From Paenibacillus camerounensis (GTDB lineage Bacteria; Bacillota; Bacilli; Paenibacillales; Paenibacillaceae): a DNA stretch of 32,498 bases. This document shows, piece after piece, positions 7,186-14,291 of the stretch. The notes beneath the pieces are model-generated. The model did not search any database. It had not been told where the DNA came from and saw only the letters and a program-made list of their open reading frames with translations. Every line of letters starts with the position of its first letter. Within the stretch, counting starts at the first letter, position 1. Position numbers and translations under genes: made by a program. Location: contig NZ_CCDG010000118.1 in assembly GCF_000723885.1 (NCBI RefSeq), forward strand, positions 1 to 32,498, given 5' to 3'.

Positions 7186-7833
7186 ATGCCGGTTAACTTT
7201 GTAGACAAGCTGTTCAAGCACCGGGGAGTGATATGGCTGCTCTTTATCGTCAACTTCCTCGGCACGATTTACGGATACATATGGTATGGCAATCAATTGG
7301 CGTATACGGCTGAGAATTACCCGGCATGGCTGCTGCCGTTCGTCCCGGACAGCCCTACAGCAAGCCTGTTCTTTACCATTGCACTGCTGCTGCTGCTGTA
7401 TCCGCCGAAAGGCCTGAAGGGAACGCTTGTGCGCGAGCTGATTGAGGCGCTCGCTGTAGTCACTTCGGTGAAGTACGGGATATGGGCGGTCGGTGTTATT
7501 TTTGCCGGAGGGGCTCAGGGGGATGTTATAACCTGGAAGGACTGGATGCTGGTAGTGTCGCATACCGGTATGGCGGTTGAGGCGCTGATCTATGCGCGTT
7601 TCTTCTCCTTCCGGCGGATGCTGCCTGTTGCCCTGCTCTGGACGCTGGCAAATGATATGGTGGATTATTCAGCCGGGGTGTACCCGTGGCTGCCGTCCGT
7701 CCTGGATGATGATCTGACCGAGGTGCAGAATCTTACCATTCTCCTGACCCTGTTAAGCGCCGCCGCTGCCTGGGCTGCCAGCCCCAGAATCAGGCGGATG
7801 CTGCCGCACCGGCAGAACGGAGACCGGCACTGA
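7186..7833 (+). CDS. ypjA: YpjA, DUF1405 integral membrane protein
   Basis: This 215-aa, very hydrophobic protein has about six membrane helices separated by short charged loops, ending in a basic RRMLPHRQNGDRH tail. The opening (VNFVDKLFKHRGVIWLLFIVNFLGTIYGYIWYGNQL) and the position after qcrC identify it as the YpjA/DUF1405 family, whose function is unknown. The gene neighbourhood suggests a membrane or respiratory association, but nothing catalytic can be read. The open frame begins at a TTG (7162); I use ATG 7186 because GGGAGGGTG (about 7170-7177) is spaced 8-9 nt from it and would lie inside the longer version. Confidence 0.85.
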   Translation: MPVNFVDKLFKHRGVIWLLFIVNFLGTIYGYIWYGNQLAYTAENYPAWLLPFVPDSPTASLFFTIALLLLLYPPKGLKGTLVRELIEALAVVTSVKYGIWAVGVIFAGGAQGDVITWKDWMLVVSHTGMAVEALIYARFFSFRRMLPVALLWTLANDMVDYSAGVYPWLPSVLDDDLTEVQNLTILLTLLSAAAAWAASPRIRRMLPHRQNGDRH

Positions 7834-7890
7834 CAGGCTGTGTTCTAACTCTTGTCCTCCTGCCATAGATTAGGGTAGGAGGGATGTCTC

Positions 7891-8775
7891 ATGCCGCGCA
7901 GGAGATACATTGTGCTGACTGGATTGATTGTATGCTGGCTGCTTGCCGGCATGAACAGCGGGGTTGCGAACGGATATGATGCTAACACTACCGGCGGAGC
8001 CGCAAACAGCGGGAGCGGACAGGCAGTGGAGGCACCCGTATTAACAGGCAGGACCGGGGCTGAACGGCTGGAGAAGGCTGCCGAAGCCTTGTACAGTCAT
8101 GTTCTGGAGGGTGATGTGGTTAAAGCGAGACAGGAGAGCGGGGAGATTGAACGGATTTTTGAGTCTTCCTCATTTGAAGGGTTAACCTCGGTTGAGGGGA
8201 TTAATGCCTTGTCCGGTGTGATTGTTGATCTAAAGGCTGCTCTGGCGGCTGCGCAGATTGATCCTGAAAAGTGGGAGGCGGCGGCAGCCAAAATGCGGCT
8301 TGCCGCCAACAGCCTCAATCATCCCCGGCAGCCGATGTGGCAGCAGTATTACAAGCTGATCCGTGAGGATCTGAATGATATGGAGCAGAGCGCCGCAGCC
8401 GGTAAGCCGGAAGGCTGGAAAACAGCAGTCTCCCGGCTGCAGAGCAGGTATGACACCATCCGGCCGGCTGTTGTCATCTCAAGCCGGCCGGAAACGGTTA
8501 ATGCCTTTGATTCCTGGCTGTCGTATGCAGCAGGTATCTCGTCTGGTGCCCAGCCCCCCGGACGGTCCAGACTGCTGGAAATCGTCTCTTACGGCCAGGA
8601 TGCCGTAAGGGTCCTGTTCGGCAAGGAACGGGATGAGCCGGCCTTATCCCTGCCGCTGGCGCCTAGAGAATACGGCGCCTGGGGATTGCTGGGCGGTGCC
8701 TTCATTATCACTGCCCTGGCTTACGCCGCTTACCGCAAATACCGGGGGGAGCAGGAGGATTTGAAGCCGGTGTAG
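7891..8775 (+). CDS. ypjB: YpjB, sporulation-associated membrane-anchored protein
   Basis: This 294-aa protein has an N-terminal signal or anchor (residues 3-25, RRRYIVLTGLIVCWLLAGMN), a large helical extracytoplasmic domain, and a C-terminal membrane helix (about 258-280) followed by a short basic tail. By order (after ypjA, before the YitT gene) and topology it is YpjB, annotated in Bacillus as sporulation-related. Its biochemical role is not known to me. A strong ribosome site (GTAGGAGGG) precedes the ATG. A Gly/Asn/Ala-rich linker after the signal peptide (28-45) and the helical repeats look ordinary for the family. Confidence 0.85.
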   Translation: MPRRRYIVLTGLIVCWLLAGMNSGVANGYDANTTGGAANSGSGQAVEAPVLTGRTGAERLEKAAEALYSHVLEGDVVKARQESGEIERIFESSSFEGLTSVEGINALSGVIVDLKAALAAAQIDPEKWEAAAAKMRLAANSLNHPRQPMWQQYYKLIREDLNDMEQSAAAGKPEGWKTAVSRLQSRYDTIRPAVVISSRPETVNAFDSWLSYAAGISSGAQPPGRSRLLEIVSYGQDAVRVLFGKERDEPALSLPLAPREYGAWGLLGGAFIITALAYAAYRKYRGEQEDLKPV

Positions 8776-8846
8776 TTAGCTGAGGCGCCGATTCTCCGCA
8801 CAGCGTGTGCACAACAAGCAGAGCTCAGTTATCAACGAATGGACCA

Positions 8847-8897
8847 CGTACAAAGACTCCTCTTCCCGTTATCCGCGGGGGGAGGAGTCTTTGTGCG
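8847..8897. terminator. Large hairpin between convergent genes
   Basis: A 16-bp stem, perfect except for one G-T pair, pairs 8847-8862 with 8882-8897. The 19-nt loop can form a small CCCG/CGGG stem. It sits between ypjB and the convergent YitT gene, where a bidirectional terminator would be expected, but neither strand has a T-run after it. It may be a Rho-independent stop of reduced efficiency or an mRNA-stabilising end. Confidence 0.5.
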
Positions 8898-8916
8898 ATA
8901 CGTACCTTAGTAAGAT

Positions 8917-9110
8917 AAGTGTATTATCTGCAGCTAAAACGGTTAAAATTGCCGCTGCTGCAGGAATAAGTGTAGTTGGTGCAACTAAATCAGGCAGAAT
9001 ATACGATTGTGCTTCAAAACAACCAAAATAGTTGTACAGACTGCACTTAAAGCGGCTGTCAACTTCAAAAGATGAGAAATAGTTGTACGAACTACAGTTA
9101 ACAGCTGCGG
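8917..9110. repeat. Degenerate tandem repeat array, copy A (four units)
   Basis: Four related units start with TATTAT or TAGTTG at 8922, 8973, 9029 and 9080, giving spacings of 51, 56 and 51 nt. Units 1 and 2 share AAGTGTA..T....TGCA.CTAAA; units 3 and 4 share the exact 12-mer AAATAGTTGTAC (9026, 9077). Unit 2 contains the inverted repeat TAGTTG-GTG-CAACTA. A second array with matching islands lies at 32356-32480. I see no gene between 8776 and 9111. Confidence 0.65.
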
Positions 9111-9111
9111 C

Positions 9112-9981
9112 TCAGGATTCCCGGAAGCCTTCGCCCATAACATCATGGACATCGCTGATAATAACAAAGGCAGTAGGATCAACAGACTTGACCAGCTGGC
9201 TGAGCCTGCGGATCTCCTGGCGGGAGACTACGCAGTATACCATGTGCTTGGCCTGCTTGGAGTAGGCGCCTATAGCCGGAATCAGCGTTACACCGCGCTC
9301 CATCTCTGCCGTAATCAGGTCGGCAATCTGCGGCGCTTCGTCACTGATTATTGTGAAGGCTTTGGCGGCGTACGCCCCCTCCTGAATAAAGTCAATGACG
9401 CGCGAAGCGATAAAGACAGCTACGAGGGTGTACAAAATCTTTTCGCGGGGTATGTAGAGCAGGGAAGCGCCGATAATGATAATGTCGACAACCAGAATGA
9501 TCTGGCCCATGCTCCAGCCGAATTTGCGGCCGAGAATGCGTGCCACAATATCAACTCCACCGGTTGTACCGCCGTAACGGAATACAATACCCAGACCGAG
9601 GCCGAGCGTGACGCCTGCATATAATGAAGCGAGAATAAAATCATGCTCCGTGCTGAACGGGACGAGCCAGCCTTTTGCGATCGCCTGTTCAAACACCCAC
9701 AGGAAAAAGGTCAGGGAGCCTATCCCCAGTCCGGTATAAACAATCTGATTCGAACCAAGCACCTTCCAGCCGACCAGGAATAGAGGAAGATTGAGCAGCA
9801 GTGTAGTGAGGAAGATCGGGATGTTAAATGCATAGTTGAGCAAAATGGTGATCCCGGTAACGCCGCCCTCCATCAGCTGGTTAGGCACAATAAAGTACAG
9901 TAGACCAAATGCGTATACGGCTGTACCCAGCATGATGGGTGCAATGGTTTTGCTGATATTCATAATCTTTAATGACTTCAT
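9112..9981 (-). CDS. ypjC: YitT family membrane protein (UPF0750 / DUF2179)
   Basis: This 289-aa protein has five to six hydrophobic segments in residues about 12-195 (IMLGTAVYAFGLLYFIV near the start; GGVDIVARILGRKFGWS in the middle) and a soluble C-terminal DUF2179 domain (about 200-285; KAFTIISDEAPQIADLITAEMERGVTLI). This is the YitT architecture; function is unknown and may be transport-related. In B. subtilis the paralog at this locus is ypjC, between ypjB and ypjD, so I use that symbol by position. Here it lies on the minus strand, against the surrounding cluster. GAGGG six nt before the ATG supports the start, and a possible promoter lies at 10014-10043 on the minus strand. Confidence 0.9.
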   Translation of the reverse strand: MKSLKIMNISKTIAPIMLGTAVYAFGLLYFIVPNQLMEGGVTGITILLNYAFNIPIFLTTLLLNLPLFLVGWKVLGSNQIVYTGLGIGSLTFFLWVFEQAIAKGWLVPFSTEHDFILASLYAGVTLGLGLGIVFRYGGTTGGVDIVARILGRKFGWSMGQIILVVDIIIIGASLLYIPREKILYTLVAVFIASRVIDFIQEGAYAAKAFTIISDEAPQIADLITAEMERGVTLIPAIGAYSKQAKHMVYCVVSRQEIRRLSQLVKSVDPTAFVIISDVHDVMGEGFRES

Positions 9982-10013
9982 TTAATCCCTCGCCTAAGCC
10001 CTTGAGCGGGCAG

Positions 10014-10043
10014 AATATAGATGTCTTGCTTGTATGGAGTGAA
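10014..10043 (-). promoter_or_regulatory. Possible promoter of the YitT gene
   Basis: On the minus strand TTCACT (10043-10038), an 18-nt spacer and TATATT (10019-10014) make a moderate SigA-like promoter about 33 nt before the ATG. It diverges from the ypjD promoter. Confidence 0.35.
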
Positions 10044-10063
10044 GCTGTAAATATAAAAAAGAT

Positions 10064-10092
10064 TTGTCTTCAAAACGTCTTTACGATAACAT
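10064..10092 (+). promoter_or_regulatory. Promoter of the ypjD-dapB cluster
   Basis: TTGTCT (10064-10069), a 17-nt spacer and TAACAT (10087-10092) give a moderate SigA promoter. It lies about 48 nt before the first gene of the long plus-strand cluster. Confidence 0.5.
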
Positions 10093-10140
10093 AGGGGCAA
10101 ACATAAGGCAAGAACATACAGGGGGGCACAGCTGAAAATT

Positions 10141-10470
10141 ATGGAAAAAAGTCTAGCCGATATTCAGCGTGAGGTTGACGCTTATATCTCACAGTTTAAA
10201 GAAGGTTACTTCAGCCCGCTGTCCATGCTGGCCCGGATGTCCGAGGAAGTGGGCGAGCTGGCGCGTGAGGTGAACCACCAGTTTGGCGAAAAGCCTAAAA
10301 AAGCGGATGAAGCTGATAACTCCATTGAACTGGAGCTGGGTGATATCCTGTTCATTACAGTATGCTTTGCGAATTCGCTGAACATCGACCTGACGGAAGC
10401 CCACAATAAAGTAATGCACAAGTTCAATACCCGGGATGCAGATCGCTGGACCCTTAAAAACACCGATTAG
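10141..10470 (+). CDS. ypjD: MazG-like nucleotide pyrophosphohydrolase
   Basis: This 109-aa all-alpha protein carries the MazG/dUTPase-like metal motif: EEVGELAREV at about 36-45, where the EExxE glutamates bind Mg2+, paired with ELELGDILF at about 61-70. Such enzymes hydrolyse (d)NTPs or related nucleotides to monophosphate and pyrophosphate for pool cleaning; the substrate here is not readable. The C-terminal KFNTRDADRW is conserved in the YpjD subgroup. It sits immediately upstream of the dapB region as in B. subtilis, with a small TPR gene inserted. A G-rich stretch about 14 nt before the ATG is a poorly spaced ribosome site. Confidence 0.88.
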   Translation: MEKSLADIQREVDAYISQFKEGYFSPLSMLARMSEEVGELAREVNHQFGEKPKKADEADNSIELELGDILFITVCFANSLNIDLTEAHNKVMHKFNTRDADRWTLKNTD

Positions 10471-10529
10471 GCCACTATATCATATGCTGTACCAAACGAA
10501 CGGGATTTAGCCGTAAGGATGGTGAGGAT

Positions 10530-11051
10530 ATGAATCATAATGATTATGTCAAGGCGGCATACCGCTCCATACTGCGCAGCGACTTCGCACAGGCGATTGC
10601 TTATTTTGAGGCAGCGATTTCGGCCAGTCCCGATGATGCCGAGGTCAGATACCGCTGCTCCATTACGTATGCCCGCAGCGGAATGGTTGAGAAGGCGCTG
10701 GAGCATGCTGTTGCAGCGGTTAAGCTGGATGATACAAAGCCTGAATACCGGCTGCATCTTCAGCATCTGCAGGCGCTGCGGCTTGTGCAGGAGGCCAAAC
10801 GGCTGCTGGAGGATGACGCGGCCGGGACGTACAATCCGTACCATCCGGTCACGCTTCTTAAAGAAGCGATTACGCTGGACCCCTTATATGGAGACGCCTA
10901 TGTGTGGCTGGCGATTGCGCACAGCCGGATGAATGAGCATGTGCAGGCGATTGCCGCCATGAAAGAGGTTATTGCGCTTCATCCGGATGACACGGGATTG
11001 CGCCAGCTGATGAAAGACCTGCAGAGGTCATTGCAAAAATATATCCACTAA
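10530..11051 (+). CDS. Tetratricopeptide repeat protein
   Basis: This 173-aa protein has three to four TPR units, helix pairs with the W/L-G-Y/A-F-A-P pattern. Examples are DFAQAIAYFEAAISASPDDAE, MVEKALEHAVAAVKLDDTKP and HVQAIAAMKEVIALHPDD. TPR proteins are protein-interaction scaffolds; no enzymatic motif is present and the partner is unknown. It is 59 nt after ypjD and 35 nt before dapB with a good ribosome site, so it is probably co-transcribed. This gene is not part of the B. subtilis version of the cluster. Confidence 0.85.
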   Translation: MNHNDYVKAAYRSILRSDFAQAIAYFEAAISASPDDAEVRYRCSITYARSGMVEKALEHAVAAVKLDDTKPEYRLHLQHLQALRLVQEAKRLLEDDAAGTYNPYHPVTLLKEAITLDPLYGDAYVWLAIAHSRMNEHVQAIAAMKEVIALHPDDTGLRQLMKDLQRSLQKYIH

Positions 11052-11086
11052 CTAATGGATCCAGTGAAAGCGAGGAGGAGTTAAAG

Positions 11087-11890
11087 GTGAGCGACAAGAT
11101 CAGAGTGATTGTCTCCGGAGCAGGAGGCAAAATGGGTAAAGAGGTTGTTAAGCTGGTGCTGGAGGATGAGGGTCTGGAGCTGGCAGCAGCGGTAGACCGT
11201 TCTGCAGGCGAAAAGGATGCCGGACGTATGGTGGGTCTGGAGGAATGCGGAATAACCGTTACTTCCGATCTGGAAGCTGCCTTAGCAGGGAGCCGCGGAG
11301 ATGTAATGGTTGATTTTACTATTCCGCAATCTGCGTATGCGAATACTTCGCTTGCAATTAAATACGGGGTGCGTCCGGTTATCGGAACTACCGGATTCAC
11401 GCCGGAGCAGATTGCCGAGCTGGACAAGCAATGTCAGGAGCAGGGCATCGGCGGGCTGATCGCTCCCAACTTCTCCATCGGAGCGATTCTGATGATGAAA
11501 TTTGCCGCCCAGGCAGCGAAATATTTCCCGCATCTGGAAATTATCGAGTATCATGGAGATCAGAAGCTCGATGCGCCTTCAGGTACAGCAATTAAGACGG
11601 CAGAAATGATCTCAGAGGCCAGAGCGGAGCTCCGTCAGGGCCATCCTGAGGAGGAAGAGCTTATTGAAGGCTCACGCGGCGGCTATTACAACGGCTTCCG
11701 TATCCACAGTGTGCGTCTTCCGGGAGTATTCGCCCAGGAGGAAGTGGTATTTGGCGGCTACGGGCAGTCGCTCAAAATCCGTCACGATTCGTACGAACGG
11801 GCAGGTTATATGCCGGGGGTTAAGCTGGGTGTCCAGAAGGTTATGGGGTATACCGGCCTGATCTACGGCTTTGAGCATTTTATAGAATAG
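11087..11890 (+). CDS. dapB: 4-hydroxy-tetrahydrodipicolinate reductase
   Basis: This 267-aa enzyme reduces the dipicolinate precursor in the diaminopimelate/lysine pathway, needed for peptidoglycan and spore dipicolinic acid. The N-terminal nucleotide-binding motif VSGAGGKMGKEV (9-20) is followed by the DFTIP strand and IGTTGFTPEQ. The substrate signature is EYHGDQKLDAPSGTAIK (154-170). His156 is in the place of the catalytic histidine and Lys160 is present, but the second histidine of the usual HH pair is Gly157. GTG 11087 is the start, 8 nt after AGGAGG. Neighbours mgsA and bshB1 follow at 17 nt and by overlap. Confidence 0.94.
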   Translation: MSDKIRVIVSGAGGKMGKEVVKLVLEDEGLELAAAVDRSAGEKDAGRMVGLEECGITVTSDLEAALAGSRGDVMVDFTIPQSAYANTSLAIKYGVRPVIGTTGFTPEQIAELDKQCQEQGIGGLIAPNFSIGAILMMKFAAQAAKYFPHLEIIEYHGDQKLDAPSGTAIKTAEMISEARAELRQGHPEEEELIEGSRGGYYNGFRIHSVRLPGVFAQEEVVFGGYGQSLKIRHDSYERAGYMPGVKLGVQKVMGYTGLIYGFEHFIE

Positions 11891-11907
11891 ACAGGGGAGA
11901 AATCAAC

Positions 11908-12330
11908 ATGCTAAAGATTGCCTTTATTGCGCATGACCGAAAAAAAGAAGAAATGGTCAATTTCGTTACCGCATATGAAAATGTGTTTACCGGGCTGGAG
12001 CTGTATTCGACCGGCACAACAGGCCAGCGGATTATGGAAGCCACTCAGCTGAAGATTAACCGGTTCATGTCCGGTCCGCTGGGCGGTGACCAGCAGATCG
12101 GCTCTCTGGTAGCGCAGGATGAGCTGGACCTGATTATTTTCCTGCGTGATCCGCTGATGGCACAGCCGCACGAGCCGGACATTACGGCGCTGCTCCGCCT
12201 GTGTGATGTATACGGTATTCCGGTCGCTACTAATATCGCTACAGCAGAAATTCTGGTGAAGGCTATCGACCGCGGTGATTTCGGCTGGCGGGAGCTGGTA
12301 CATAAATATAAACCGGGTGTTGATGAATAA
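11908..12330 (+). CDS. mgsA: Methylglyoxal synthase
   Basis: This 140-aa enzyme converts dihydroxyacetone phosphate to methylglyoxal and phosphate, a bypass used when phosphate is short or sugar phosphates build up. The conserved blocks are all present: IAHDRKKEEM (7-16), STGTTGQRI (34-42), SGPLGGDQQIG (55-65) with Asp61 as likely catalytic base, and FLRDPLMAQPHEPD (78-91) with His88 and Asp91. It is next to bacillithiol genes, which fits biologically because bacillithiol helps detoxify methylglyoxal. Its stop codon overlaps the bshB1 start by one base. Confidence 0.95.
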   Translation: MLKIAFIAHDRKKEEMVNFVTAYENVFTGLELYSTGTTGQRIMEATQLKINRFMSGPLGGDQQIGSLVAQDELDLIIFLRDPLMAQPHEPDITALLRLCDVYGIPVATNIATAEILVKAIDRGDFGWRELVHKYKPGVDE

Positions 12331-13040
12331 TGAAGCTGGATATTCTGGTATTCGGCGCTCATGCCGATGATGCTGAAATCGGCATGGCGGGAACAATTGC
12401 CAAGCACACTGCGGCCGGGCTCAAAGTAGGCTTGTGTGACTTAACGGCTGCGGAAATGTCATCGAACGGCACGGTGGAACGGCGTAAACAGGAGGCACAG
12501 CAGGCCGCTGACGTACTGGGTGCCGCTGTGCGTACCAATCTGGGGCTGCCGGACCGCGGCCTATATATGACAGAAGAGCATCTGTCGGTCGTCACTGCGG
12601 AGATCCGCCGGTTTGCTCCTGCTGTCGTATTTGCACCTTTTTGGGAGGACCGGCATCCTGACCATATTGCCTGCAGCAGGCTGGTGGAGGAAGCTGTATT
12701 TAACGCCAAGCTTAGGAAATATATGCCGGACAAGCCTGCCGTGCCTGCGCCGCTGCTATATTTCTATTTCATTAATGATCTGGGCCGGACTGATCTTATT
12801 GTGGATGTAACAGAGCAATATGCGCTGAAGGAGCAGGCGCTGTCCTGTTACCGCTCCCAGTTCGAGAAGGCTCCGGGTGAGGATGTCGTGTCCACTCCGC
12901 TTAATGAGGGATACATCGAGCGCGTCCGCTCGCGGGATATGCTGCTGGGCCAGCGCAGGCTTATTCCCTTTGCCGAGGGCTTCGCTACCAGGGTTCCCCA
13001 TGCTGTTGACCTGTTCCTGGACAAGGGCAGAGCGGAATAG
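12330..13040 (+). CDS. bshB1: Bacillithiol biosynthesis deacetylase BshB1
   Basis: This 236-aa LmbE/PIG-L family enzyme removes the acetyl group from N-acetylglucosaminyl malate, the second step of bacillithiol synthesis. The zinc motif AHADDAEIGMAG (10-21) supplies His11 and Asp14, and DRHPDH (107-112) provides the third ligand. GTIAKHTAAG and LGLPDRGLY are also typical. The start ATG shares its A with the TAA of mgsA, so translation is probably coupled. The next gene, bshA, makes its substrate, so the two act in sequence although bshA lies downstream. Confidence 0.94.
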   Translation: MKLDILVFGAHADDAEIGMAGTIAKHTAAGLKVGLCDLTAAEMSSNGTVERRKQEAQQAADVLGAAVRTNLGLPDRGLYMTEEHLSVVTAEIRRFAPAVVFAPFWEDRHPDHIACSRLVEEAVFNAKLRKYMPDKPAVPAPLLYFYFINDLGRTDLIVDVTEQYALKEQALSCYRSQFEKAPGEDVVSTPLNEGYIERVRSRDMLLGQRRLIPFAEGFATRVPHAVDLFLDKGRAE

Positions 13041-13041
13041 C

Positions 13042-13070
13042 TTTATTTTGTTGTGCGATGCAACTATAAT
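13042..13070 (+). promoter_or_regulatory. Possible internal promoter ahead of bshA
   Basis: A perfect TATAAT (13065-13070) lies 17 nt after a weak TTTATT (13042-13047), in the 83-nt gap before bshA. Within the spacer, GTTGTGC...GCAAC can form a small hairpin. Bacillithiol genes in B. subtilis respond to the activator Spx, which often works at promoters with poor -35 boxes; that link is inference. Confidence 0.4.
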
Positions 13071-13123
13071 AAATCCATGACATTACTTAAAGTAAGAGAT
13101 CAGTCTACGAAGGGGACGGAGCT

Positions 13124-14281
13124 ATGAACCGGCTAAAAATAGGCATCACCTGTTATCCGTCTCTCGGCGGCTCGGGCGTAGTGGCGACTGAACTGGGTAA
13201 GCTTCTGGCGGAAAAGGGCCATGAAGTCCATTTTATTACACACAGTATCCCGTTCCGGCTTGGAACGTTTCAGAAGAATATATTTTACCATGAGGTTGAG
13301 GTTAACGATTATTATGTATTCCGTTACCCTCCTTATGATCTGGCCTTGGCGACGAAGATGGCACAGGTAGCCAAAATGCAGGGGCTGGACCTGCTGCATG
13401 TGCATTATGCGGTGCCTCATGCCGTCTGCGCATTTCTCGCCAAGCAGATGCTTGGCAATGACATGAAGGTGGTTACCACTCTGCACGGTACAGATATTAC
13501 GGTACTGGGCCAGGATGAATCACTGAAGGACCTGATCCGCCTGGGCATCAATGAAAGTGATGCGGTAACGGCTGTTTCGCTTGATCTGATCAACGAAACC
13601 CGGCGGGTGCTGGATATTACACGCGATATCGACCTGACTTATAACTTTGTTGACAAGCGGGTGTACTATCCGCGTGATGTTACAGATCTCCGGGGCGATT
13701 ACGCCGATCCGGATGAAAAGATCCTGATGCACATCAGCAATTTCCGACCGGTTAAACGGGTGGGCGATGTTGTTGACGTATTTGCCAAGGTGAGCCGGGA
13801 GATCAAAGCCAAGCTCCTGCTTGTAGGCGAAGGTCCGGAGCTGCCGAAGATTCAGGCTAAGATCAATGAGATGGGCCTTGAGCACAAGGTCCGCTTCCTT
13901 GGGAAGCAGGATGAGATCGCCCAGGTAATCTCGCTGGCCGATCTGCTGCTGCTCCCTTCGGAGAAGGAGAGCTTCGGGCTGGTGGCGCTGGAGGCGATGG
14001 CCTGCGGTGTTCCGACTATCGGTTCACAGGCCGGCGGCATTCCGGAGCTGGTCCAGCACGGCAAGACCGGCTTCCTCGCACCTATCGGCGACACATCGGC
14101 AATGGCCAAGTATGCTGTAAAGCTGCTGTCGGATGAGGTGATGGCCGAGCAGTTCAGAAAAGCCTGCCTGCTGCGGTCCTGCAATGATTTCAGCAGAGAC
14201 AGTATTACCAATCAATATGAGGATATTTATTACCGTGTGCTGGGGCGCAAGGTGCTCGGAATGGATGCCATCCGGGGGTAA
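13124..14281 (+). CDS. bshA: N-acetyl-alpha-D-glucosaminyl L-malate synthase (glycosyltransferase 4)
   Basis: This 385-aa GT-B glycosyltransferase joins UDP-GlcNAc to L-malate in the first step of bacillithiol synthesis. The N-terminal GITCYPSLGGSGVVATELG (8-26) and HEVHFITHSIPFRL are BshA signatures. The C-terminal half has the GT4 nucleotide-sugar motif, with LPSEKESFGLVALEAMACGVP around 285-305 holding the conserved E-x7-E pair, then GGIPELV. The ATG is preceded by GGGGACGGAG. The stop is 10 nt before cca. Confidence 0.95.
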   Translation: MNRLKIGITCYPSLGGSGVVATELGKLLAEKGHEVHFITHSIPFRLGTFQKNIFYHEVEVNDYYVFRYPPYDLALATKMAQVAKMQGLDLLHVHYAVPHAVCAFLAKQMLGNDMKVVTTLHGTDITVLGQDESLKDLIRLGINESDAVTAVSLDLINETRRVLDITRDIDLTYNFVDKRVYYPRDVTDLRGDYADPDEKILMHISNFRPVKRVGDVVDVFAKVSREIKAKLLLVGEGPELPKIQAKINEMGLEHKVRFLGKQDEIAQVISLADLLLLPSEKESFGLVALEAMACGVPTIGSQAGGIPELVQHGKTGFLAPIGDTSAMAKYAVKLLSDEVMAEQFRKACLLRSCNDFSRDSITNQYEDIYYRVLGRKVLGMDAIRG

Positions 14282-14291
14282 GGAGAACGAT

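Noticed and set aside
8807..9031. 74-codon ORF after ypjB
   Set aside because: Runs across the large hairpin and the first repeat units; no ribosome site. Its coding appearance comes from the repeat sequence.
8917..9110. CRISPR array
   Set aside because: Repeats are degenerate, only short islands match, spacing is 51-56 nt without unique spacers, and there are no cas genes.
9145..9624. 159-codon ORF opposite the YitT gene
   Set aside because: Antisense to a recognised membrane protein gene; no ribosome site or motif.
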